This document shows positions 1-5,516 of a stretch of 7,179 bases of DNA, piece after piece (position 1 is the first letter of the stretch; each line of letters opens with the position of its first letter). The notes under the pieces were generated by a model. The model was not told where the DNA came from, ran no database searches, and saw nothing but the letters and a program-made list of their open reading frames with translations. Made by a program: the position numbers and the translations under genes. Source of the stretch: Chloroflexota bacterium (GTDB lineage: Bacteria > Chloroflexota > Anaerolineae > Promineifilales > Promineifilaceae); contig CAUJGI010000343.1 in the NCBI GenBank assembly GCA_963169155.1, positions 1 to 7,179 of the forward strand. Reading direction: 5' to 3'.

Positions 1-2
1 GA

Positions 3-437
3 GAGTTGATCCAGGAGTGCAGCTGCCCCGACCCGGCCGCCGTGTGCAAGCATCTGGCGGCGGTACACTATATTTTGGCTGAGCGGTTCGACGAGGACCC
101 ATTTCTGCTATTTCGCCTGCGGGGCAAAGCACAAGAAGAGATTCTGGCTTCTTTGGGCACGACTCAAGATGAGGTGAAAACGGCCGTTCCCCCTGAATAC
201 AGCCCCGCACTCCCTCTATCCGAATCCTTACAAAACTTCTGGCAGACTGGTCCAGAACTGAAAAGTATTGCCGTACATATTGCCGCGGCCGAAGAACTGT
301 ATCCCCTGCTGGAGCGCTTAGGCGACCCCGACTTTTTCCCAGATGCCGGTCGCTGGCTGGTAAAGGCATATGATTTGGTAGCGGAAACGGCCGTGCAACT
401 AGCCTACCAAACAGAAGAAACTTTAAGCAATAAATAA
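3..437 (+). CDS. SWIM zinc-finger protein, C-terminal part (5' end outside window)
   Basis: The open frame runs in from the left edge, so this is the 3' part of a longer gene; the TTG at position 6 is not a convincing start because it lies directly in front of the zinc motif. The motif is Cys-Ser-Cys (codons at 18-26), then Cys (45) and His (51), that is CxCx(6)CxH followed by LAAVHYI, which is the SWIM pattern. SWIM domains bind zinc and are thought to mediate DNA or protein contacts; in bacteria they are often encoded next to SNF2-type helicases. The ~125 residues after the motif are acidic and helical, with no second domain I recognise. The stop is TAA at 435-437. Two ACGGCCGT octamers (180, 387) mark the gene as belonging to the native chromosome. 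The SWIM call is firm; the cellular role is unknown. Confidence 0.82.
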   Translation, partial: ELIQECSCPDPAAVCKHLAAVHYILAERFDEDPFLLFRLRGKAQEEILASLGTTQDEVKTAVPPEYSPALPLSESLQNFWQTGPELKSIAVHIAAAEELYPLLERLGDPDFFPDAGRWLVKAYDLVAETAVQLAYQTEETLSNK

Positions 438-439
438 CC

Positions 440-467
440 CTCAAAAAAGGTTGATCATTTTTTCGAG
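440..467 (+). terminator. Possible weak terminator hairpin after the SWIM gene
   Basis: CTC plus six A (440-448) can pair with six T plus GAG (458-467, with one bulged C at 464) around a ten-base loop. It lies three bases after the SWIM stop codon. The stem is AT-rich and weak, and the T-run is part of the stem, so it may equally be part of the degenerate end of the IS3 remnant that begins at 478. Confidence 0.3.
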
Positions 468-477
468 TAACACCACA

Positions 478-663
478 CTAAAGCGTGGTTGGTGTGTAGT
501 AGCCCAGGCTCTGATGCGGCCGTTCGCAATTGTACAAGTCGAAGTAGTCACTCAGGCCGGTGAATAGAGCCGGCACGGTGGCATACTCCTTGATGTAAAT
601 GTCTTCATACTTGACGGTGCGCCAAAGACGCTCCACAAAGATGTTGTCAAAGACGCGGCGATG
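478..663 (-). pseudogene. IS3-family transposase (OrfB), C-terminal fragment
   Basis: Read on the minus strand from about 663 down to a TAG at 480-478, one frame gives RRVFDNIFVERLWRTVKYED, then an IYIKEYATV segment and a YNCERPHQSLGYYTP segment. This is the signature end of the IS3-family DDE integrase core. The glutamate in VERLW is the third catalytic acid, and ERPHQSLGY is the conserved C-terminal motif. The rest of the transposase, with the two catalytic aspartates, is absent. Upstream the frame becomes unrelated sequence, where the serine recombinase gene 1241-552 takes over in another frame. It is therefore a non-functional remnant fused to that gene. The frame has not decayed (no stop, no frameshift), suggesting the truncation is not very old. 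Confidence 0.85.
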
Positions 664-1241
664 CGGAGAATGATGTAGAGGCCAGCGGGCCGTTCGGCTG
701 TGGCTTCAGACACTCTGACCAGCTCGTAGCCCAAGGGCGGCACGCTGCCGTTGTATTCACCTTTGGTTGCCCGTTGGTACTTGCCGCGTTTGGTTTCACT
801 GCTGAGGTTCTGGGAGTAGAAGGCGGAGATGATAGCCAGCATCTGCTCCATCATCGCAGTGTACGGCGAGTTATCCTCATCTTCTGAAAAACCCTCAACG
901 CAGTAGAGTTTTAAGCCGTATTCGTGCCGCAGCAGCATTTTGATCATGACAGCGTGATCATGATGGCGGGTCAGGCGGTCAAACTTCCAGAACATGATGG
1001 CGTCAAACTTTTTCAGTTCGGCGGCACGGCAGAGATTTTGAAACCCGTCTCTTTCCAGGCTCCAACCACTGCGTGCCTCATCGCTGAACACAGCAACCAG
1101 TTTGCCCTTCCGCTCGCTGATAGCGCGGCGACAGCGCGTTTCCTGTGCTTCCAGGCTGAGTTCGTTTTGCAGCTCTGAAGAGTACCTGGTGTAAATGGCG
1201 AATCTTACTCCCTTGTGGCTTTGAGGCTTCTTTGTTGACAC
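552..1241 (-). pseudogene. Large-type serine recombinase, truncated and fused out of frame to an IS3 fragment
   Basis: The N-terminal ~165 residues form a serine-recombinase catalytic domain: YTRYSSELQ with the nucleophile expected at Ser21, an SDEARSGWSLERDGF segment, and the FDRLTR arginine motif (Arg89, Arg92). A long helix (MMEQMLAIISAFYSQNLS) and a KRGKYQRATKGEYNGSVPPL stretch follow, the entry to the Recombinase domain of large serine integrases. After about residue 185 (near 660) the sequence stops resembling the family, because the DNA becomes the IS3 transposase tail in another frame; the last ~40 residues are noise. Family members are usually 400-550 residues, so the zinc-ribbon and DNA-binding parts are lost. 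The start is GTG at 1241 (an in-frame TGA lies 27-30 bases upstream); AAGGA sits rather far, about 12 bases ahead of it. It lies 27 bases downstream of the degenerate membrane-HTH gene, suggesting former co-transcription. Confidence 0.8.
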
Positions 1242-1268
1242 AGCTATGGTTGTTCCTTTTTCTGTGGC

Positions 1269-1909
1269 TCAGTCACCTGGCGATTGGAAAACGGACCAGC
1301 CAGGCTCACTCTTTCGGATGAACCCAGATGCTTCCAATTCGGACAGATAACCGCCGATGGGTGATTTAGAGCGTCCGATTATATGGGCCAATTCGGACAG
1401 CGTGGCATTGGGTTTTGTTTGGAAGGTTTCTAAGAGCTGCTGCATCAGTTCTCGCTTTTTGGCGGTTCGGGTTTGGCGAGCGTGTTCAATTGTGACAGAT
1501 TCGGACGGTTTTTTGAGTTCCTGGGTAACAGAATGATTTTGCATTTCGGAACTCAGCTGGTTCTTGTGTTCGGTTAATTGTCCGATTTCTCTTTCCAGTT
1601 TTTCAATGGTTGCCGAACGATCCCGGGCAATTTCAACCAGCTTTGATTCTTTTTCTTTGATTTCGCGATTGATTTCAGCCAGGCTGTTTTGTGCTTCCAA
1701 TCGCCAGCTGTTTCTTTCAACTGCGCCAGCAGCAGCTCAAAAGAGAGAAACAAAGCCACCGGTGGAATGGCGGCCAGGAACTGAGCCAGTAGCTCTTGTT
1801 GGGCATGGATGATGTTTAGCTGCACCCTCAACAGGGTGAACACAGAACCAAACATCCAGAGATACGCTGTCCGCTCTCGGGTAGGATTGGCACGCAGGAT
1901 GCTCCGGTG
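1269..1909 (-). pseudogene. Degenerate second copy of the DUF2637-like/HTH membrane protein gene
   Basis: This is a paralogue of the intact gene at 2381-3199, recognisable from SILRANPTRERTAYLW at its upstream end to the C-terminal winged HTH. It is broken in two ways. First, the 5' part (first membrane helix and most of the second) is gone, and homology ends near 1905-1920 with an in-frame TGA at 1912-1910. Second, a one-base deletion at about 1702-1707 shifts the frame: the intact copy has ACTGCTGTGCGATTGG where this one has ACAGCTGGCGATTGG. Before the shift it reads LNIIHAQQELLAQFLAAIPP, nearly identical to its twin. After it come the coiled coil (EINREIKEKESKLVEI) and an HTH with SELAHIIGRSKSPIGGYLSE. 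The 3' frame (1700-1269) has no stops and could be expressed as a soluble coiled-coil/HTH protein only if a start exists; none with a good ribosome-binding site is visible. Confidence 0.85.
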
Positions 1910-1922
1910 TCAGCGAGTGTGC

Positions 1923-2249
1923 TCAGAATTTATTTAAAGTAATCAGCTCGATGTCTTTATCAACAAAGCTTTGCAATAGGCTATTAATGTGGTGCCAATC
2001 TCTAGACAAACGGTCTATGTCACTTGTAACCACAGCCTTTATTTCATTTTCGTCGCACAAAGCCATTAGTTTCTGTAAACCTTGTCGGGCTTGATCCAGG
2101 CCACTAAGACCAGCTTCAGTGATTACTTCTATGACTTCGTAATTATGAGCTCTCGCGTATGCCAAACAATCCTCTTGTTGCCTGGACATTTGAGCGTTTG
2201 ACAGTTGATCGGCCGTAGCTGAACGACAATAAATAATTGCTTTTCTCAT
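1923..2249 (-). CDS. Short serine-recombinase catalytic domain (probably truncated)
   Basis: I chose the ATG at 2249 because GGAGGG lies seven bases upstream and the domain begins exactly there (MRKAIIYCRSATADQ); an earlier in-frame ATG at 2366 would add 39 residues with no homology. The 108-residue product has the resolvase fold motifs: IYCRSAT strand and active-site loop, EAGLSG, Arg55 in a QARQGL segment, and the SDIDRLSRD motif (Asp79, Arg80, Arg83). It ends with ITLNKF and TGA, before the long helix E and any DNA-binding domain, whereas functional resolvases have about 180 or more residues. The stop falls at the junction with the decayed membrane-HTH gene, so truncation is the simplest reading; a naturally short stand-alone domain is the alternative. 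The expected Y-x-R-x-S motif reads Y-C-R-S-A, placing serine one residue early. It starts 131 bases downstream of the intact membrane-HTH gene. Confidence 0.72.
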   Translation of the reverse strand: MRKAIIYCRSATADQLSNAQMSRQQEDCLAYARAHNYEVIEVITEAGLSGLDQARQGLQKLMALCDENEIKAVVTSDIDRLSRDWHHINSLLQSFVDKDIELITLNKF

Positions 2250-2264
2250 AATGTGACCCTCCTG
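2242..2264 (-). promoter_or_regulatory. Strong Shine-Dalgarno fixing the recombinase start
   Basis: On the minus strand AGGAGGG is followed by TCACATT and ATG (2249-2247). Spacing of seven bases is ideal and settles the start against the upstream in-frame ATG. Confidence 0.7.
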
Positions 2265-2380
2265 CATCGGAACATCATTTTCATGTCTTAATTGTCCATA
2301 CACATCTATAAATGGGCAAAATGCAATCTGGCATAAATTCGACTCATCATAGAGGTCGAACAGCAAAATGCAGCCACTTC

Positions 2381-3199
2381 TTAGATAGATACATTTTCTA
2401 CAACCTGCCAGCCAAACTCCCCCTTTTCGATCAACGCAGCTAACTGCAATTCGGACAAATACCCACCAACTGTTGATTTCGACCGTCCGATATCTCCCGC
2501 CAATTCGGACAGTGTCGCACTCGGATTCGTTCGAATAAGCTCCAGCAAATGGTGCATCGCTTCCTGCTTTTTGGTCGTTCGCTGTTGGCGTGCCCGTCCA
2601 ATTGTGTCAGATTCGGACGCTTTTGAGCCAATATTTCCGTTCGAGTTAACTTGAAATTCGGTTTTCAGTTGACCCTTTTGTTCGGTCAAACGTCCGATTT
2701 TCTCTTCCAGCTTTTCAATTGTTTCCGAACGCTCCCGAACAAGAGCGATTAATTCGGATTCCTTTTCTTTGATTTCCCGATTGATTTCAGCCAGGCTGGT
2801 TTGGGCTTCCAATCGCACAGCAGTTTCCTTCAGCTGCGCCAACAGCAGCTCAAAAGACAGAAATAAGGCAATTGGTGGAATGGCGGCCAGAAATTGAGCC
2901 AGCAACTCTTGTTGGGCATGGATGATGTTCAGCACCACGCTCAACAAAGTGAACACAGAAACGAGCACCCAGGGATACATGGTCCGCTCGCGAGCCAGGT
3001 TGGCCCGTAGGACACTTAGGCTGAAAACGATGATTGCGCCGTCGATGATGGCGGGATACAGCCAGGCATTCTTCTGACTTACACCAATTTGAACGGCTAA
3101 GTCCCTGAGAGATTCAAAGGACAGGAAGAAGGCGCTGCCGGCCAGAAACAAGACCAGCAGCGCTGACAAAAGAGAAATAAGGTGGTTAATCCGCTGCAT
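2381..3199 (-). CDS. DUF2637-like membrane protein with coiled coil and C-terminal winged HTH
   Basis: Intact gene of 272 codons; ATG at 3199 preceded by AGAGGTG about four to six bases upstream. Four hydrophobic segments lie at residues about 7-28, 45-64, 75-93 and 102-121. The pattern SFESLRDLAVQIG, then AWLYPAIIDGAIIV, matches DUF2637, a membrane domain known mainly from actinomycete conjugative elements (SpdB-like transfer proteins). Residues about 123-180 are a charged coiled coil (LAEINREIKEKESELIAL). Residues about 205-265 form a winged HTH (ATLSELAGDIGRSKSTVGGY) like those of MarR or plasmid regulators. A membrane-anchored, probably oligomeric DNA-binding protein is inferred; it could tether or regulate element DNA. 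It is the first gene of the minus-strand block and is followed by a serine recombinase. No clear promoter is visible in the 75 bases between its start and the comEC junction. The DUF assignment is from memory of the family pattern. Confidence 0.8.
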   Translation of the reverse strand: MQRINHLISLLSALLVLFLAGSAFFLSFESLRDLAVQIGVSQKNAWLYPAIIDGAIIVFSLSVLRANLARERTMYPWVLVSVFTLLSVVLNIIHAQQELLAQFLAAIPPIALFLSFELLLAQLKETAVRLEAQTSLAEINREIKEKESELIALVRERSETIEKLEEKIGRLTEQKGQLKTEFQVNSNGNIGSKASESDTIGRARQQRTTKKQEAMHHLLELIRTNPSATLSELAGDIGRSKSTVGGYLSELQLAALIEKGEFGWQVVENVSI

Positions 3200-3272
3200 G
3201 CGTCACCTCTGTTTTCTCTGGAAAGATGGGAAAAGTCAGGCTGAACGGGAAGTTCGTTTTGGTTTGATATTT

Positions 3273-4918
3273 GTGGGTTTAACATTGCCATTTTGGTGGC
3301 GATTTTGGTGCGGCTGGCCGAACCGTTTCTTTCACCGCGCGGGGCGGTGGTTTTTGCCCTGGTGGGCATCTCGCTGTACACCGTTTTGGTGGGCGCAGAT
3401 GCCTCTGTGGTGCGCGCGGCGCTGATGGGGAGCATTTATCTGGTGACAACCCGCTGGCTGGGACGGCCGAATTTTGCCTTTGCCTCGCTCTTCCTGGCCG
3501 GGTGGGTGATGACGGTTTTACGGCCGTTTACCCTCTGGGATGTTGGCTTCCAGCTCAGCTTTGCCGCTACCCTCAGCCTTATGCTCTACGCCGACCCGCT
3601 GACGCAGTGGGCACGACGCGCCTTGCAGCGCTGGCTGGTGCGGGAGTGGGTGGAAAAGGTGATGGGCGTTTTGTCCGAAGCCGTCATTCTGACCATTGCC
3701 GCCCAAATTTTGACCCTGCCGTTGATGATCGGCTACTTTGGCCAGCTCTCCATCATCAGCCTGCTGGCCAATGCCCTGATTTTGCCCGTGCAGCCTGCGG
3801 TGATGATCTGGGGCGGACTGGCGACGCTGGTGGGGCTGGTGGTTCCGGCGGTGGGGCAGCTGCTGGCCTGGGTTGCCTGGCTTTTTCTGGGCTACACCAT
3901 CTGGATGGTCCGCCTCTTTGCTGCTGTGCCGGGAGCGGCCGTTCCGCTGACGGTTTCCACGGCGGGGGTGGTGGGCATCTTTGCCGCCATTGCCGCGCTC
4001 ACCTGGTTAGGTAAACAACCGGTGGAAAAGCGGGACCAGATTTGGACGGCCGTTCGCCAAAACATCACCCAGCGGTTGGCGGTGGGGGCAGCGGGGGTGA
4101 CGGCCGTGCTCATCTTCAGCTGGGGCATGACCCAGCCCGATGGCCAGCTGCACATCGTTTTTATGAATGTGGGGCAGGGGGATGCCACCTTCATTCAGAC
4201 GCCCAGCGGGCGGCAAATACTGGTCGATGGCGGCCTCTACCCCAGCATCCTCAACGACCAGCTGGGGCGGCAGATGCCGTTCTGGGACAGGGAAATCGAT
4301 CTGCTTGTGGCCACCCATGCCGACGCTGACCACGTTTCCGGCCTGGTCGGCGTGTTTGACCGCTACCGGGTAAACCAGCTTATTACCAACGGCGAAGGTT
4401 TTGGCACATCGCCTATCTACGATGAAGTGCTGACCGCCGCCGAGACTCAGGCTACGGAAATCCGGCCTGTGCAGGCGGGCGAGGTAATTGAATTTGGCGA
4501 TGGGGTGCGGCTGGAGGTGGTGCATCCCGGTTCGGTGCTCGTAGAGGATAACCGCAACGAGAATTCTGTTGCCATGCGGCTGGTCTATGGCGATTTCACC
4601 TTCTTGTTTACCGGAGATGCTGAGCAGGCGGGGGAGGCGGAAATGTTAGCGGCGAAACGGCCGTTAACCGCCCTCGTTTTCAAAGCCGGTCATCACGGCT
4701 CCAACTCATCCAGCAGTATGCCCATGCTTCAGGCTGTGCAGCCCCAGATTGTCATCGTGTCGGCAGGGGTGGACAACCGCTTTGGCCATCCGGCCCCCGA
4801 GATGCTGGAACGGGCAACGGCCGTAGGCGCCGTCGTGCTGCGTACCGATGAACTGGGCACCATCCGCGTCACCACCAACGGCGCGACCATGTCCTGGCAG
4901 GCCGATCCGCCAAAATAG
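3273..4918 (+). pseudogene. comEC: ComEC/Rec2 DNA-uptake channel, 5'-truncated by the island
   Basis: ComEC forms the inner-membrane channel for single-stranded DNA uptake in natural transformation. What remains is ~545 codons of a family usually 700-850 long: the second part of the Competence domain and the whole metallo-beta-lactamase-like domain. Numbering from TTG at 3293, several membrane helices span about 1-280, including VGFQLSFAATLSL, a family hallmark. The hydrolase domain starts near 283 (HIVFMNVGQGDAT), with the metal motif HADADH (342-347), TGDAE (Asp442), GHHGS (467-470) and NRFGHPAPEML. Just upstream the frame reads CGFNIAILV where the family has SGFNI; the junction lies inside that serine codon. 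The N-terminal OB-fold (DUF4131) and first helices are missing. The frame is open back to 3245 but has no ATG; TTG 3293 or GTG 3296 would be forced starts without ribosome-binding site. No internal frameshifts or stops: probably recent inactivation. Confidence 0.9.
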
Positions 4919-4920
4919 GC

Positions 4921-4949
4921 AAAAAAAGAGCCGAGTGTGGTCTCGGCTC
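4921..4949 (-). terminator. Intrinsic terminator of the coiled-coil gene, shared by convergent comEC
   Basis: A perfect 8-bp stem GAGCCGAG (4928-4935) and CTCGGCTC (4942-4949) closes a six-base loop. Seven A on the + strand (4921-4927) give a U7 tail to transcripts coming from the right, i.e. from the minus-strand gene 5258-5016. For comEC transcripts the stem lies 9 bases after the stop but is followed only by a weak GCTGTTTGTT tail, so it may act in both directions with bias to the minus strand. Confidence 0.85.
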
Positions 4950-5015
4950 GCTGTTTGTTCGGTTGGATGGTGTGTAGTGGGGAAGAATAAGAGAGATTAA
5001 ATAAATATGTAGAAG

Positions 5016-5258
5016 CTAAGCTGTTTCCAAAGAGCCACCAGATGTATTGCCATTCCACATGCTTTCCAGCAGTCCGGTGATCGCTTTCTTTTCATTTTTA
5101 ACTTCGTGCAGTTCGGCCAGAGTGTGCTCTAGAGCATCTTCACACAGCTTCAGATGCACTCGGGCTGACTGTAAACGACGGGTATCTTCAGCCAGACGCT
5201 CATGCAGCATCCGCTCCCGCTTTTCCAGTTCAATACGCTTTGCAATTTCATTACCCAC
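5016..5258 (-). CDS. Small coiled-coil protein of unknown function
   Basis: An 80-residue highly charged protein. Residues about 5-67 are a nearly continuous amphipathic helix (KRIELEKRERMLHERL, then LEHTLAELHEVKNEKKAI) with leucines and charged residues in heptad-like spacing, so a coiled coil is likely. The tail is WNGNTSGGSLETA. There is no signal peptide or membrane segment. The start is GTG at 5258, supported by AAGGAAGGG eight bases upstream; no ATG is available near the N-terminus. A strong terminator downstream (4949-4921) and a possible -10 element at 5385-5380 make it a likely single-gene transcript. It lies convergent to comEC and divergent from the lipoprotein gene. I do not recognise a family; a scaffold, dimeric regulator or phage-type accessory protein are all possible. 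It contains no ACGGCCGT and is AT-richer than its neighbours, so acquisition is possible. Confidence 0.65.
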   Translation of the reverse strand: MGNEIAKRIELEKRERMLHERLAEDTRRLQSARVHLKLCEDALEHTLAELHEVKNEKKAITGLLESMWNGNTSGGSLETA

Positions 5259-5379
5259 GGCTTTTTCCCTTCCTTAGCAACTTTTACTGATTACGCAAAC
5301 GACACTGTCTTGGGTGAAATGCTCGGTGCCACAATTATCAACGAACAAGGTTACAGATAGTATTACAGTACTGTTTGGT

Positions 5380-5385
5380 ATTATA
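5380..5385 (-). promoter_or_regulatory. Possible -10 box for the coiled-coil gene
   Basis: On the minus strand this is a perfect TATAAT, about 120 bases ahead of the GTG at 5258. No convincing -35 box stands 16-18 bases upstream. A 10-bp palindrome ACAGTACTGT (5365-5374) sits where transcription would begin, so it could be an operator. Confidence 0.3.
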
Positions 5386-5435
5386 CACCAATCTTAAGGT
5401 AGCAAGCGATGGATGAGTGTAAACTAGGTAACAGT

Positions 5436-5463
5436 TTGAGATAATAGGCATCTACCCTACAAT
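5436..5463 (+). promoter_or_regulatory. Sigma-70-like promoter of the lipoprotein gene
   Basis: TTGAGA (5436-5441) and TACAAT (5458-5463) each match the consensus at five of six bases with a 16-base spacer. Transcription would start near 5470, about 47 bases before the ATG at 5517 and inside the palindrome 5463-5490. Confidence 0.55.
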
Positions 5464-5490
5464 TTTGCCCGCCTGATCAGGCAGGCAAAA
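5463..5490. promoter_or_regulatory. Palindrome overlapping the predicted transcription start (possible operator)
   Basis: The core GCCTGATCAGGC (5471-5482) is a perfect 12-bp palindrome. It is extended by TTTTGCC on the left and GGCAAAA on the right, with one mismatched pair (C5470/A5483). Its left end overlaps the last base of the -10 box. There is no U-run after the stem on either strand, which argues against a terminator; an operator or a 5' RNA hairpin fits better. Confidence 0.45.
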
Positions 5491-5516
5491 ACGAGTGATG
5501 TTGCACTGGATTGCTT

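Larger units (their letters stand above)
438..3273. mobile_element. Degenerate, composite mobile-element island
   Basis: The right boundary is seen directly: from about 3273 the + strand reads as the interior of comEC, and to its left that homology stops. The left boundary is only bracketed, between the SWIM stop (437) and the IS3 transposase stop (478). Everything inside is on the minus strand and is typical of mobile DNA: two serine recombinases, two copies of a DUF2637-like membrane protein and a transposase tail. The island looks AT-richer than its flanks and contains none of the 12 ACGGCCGT octamers found outside it. Three of its five genes are truncated or fused. I could not identify terminal inverted repeats, target-site duplications or an att core. 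The stretch 2250-2380 between the two upstream genes holds only a leader and ribosome-binding site. Confidence 0.7.

Noticed and set aside
924..1178. An 84-codon + strand frame within the serine recombinase gene
   Set aside because: It is antisense to the conserved recombinase catalytic domain, with no ribosome-binding site or recognisable motif.
2250..2366. Upstream extension of the short recombinase to the ATG at 2366
   Set aside because: The added 39 residues have no similarity to recombinases, and the ATG at 2249 has an excellent Shine-Dalgarno and starts exactly at the domain.
2440..2780. Frequent TTCGGA/TCCGAA hexamers in the membrane-HTH genes, considered as binding sites
   Set aside because: Most fall on Ser-Glu codons in LSEL and related segments and recur at the same codons in the second copy, so protein coding explains them.
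4007..4525. A 172-codon minus-strand frame opposite comEC
   Set aside because: It is antisense to the conserved metallo-beta-lactamase domain and shows no domain of its own.
488..4978. GGTGTGTAGT near 490 and TGGTGTGTAGT near 4968, considered as a pair of element ends
   Set aside because: The match is only about ten bases, the second lies outside the island beyond comEC, and neither coincides with an observed junction.
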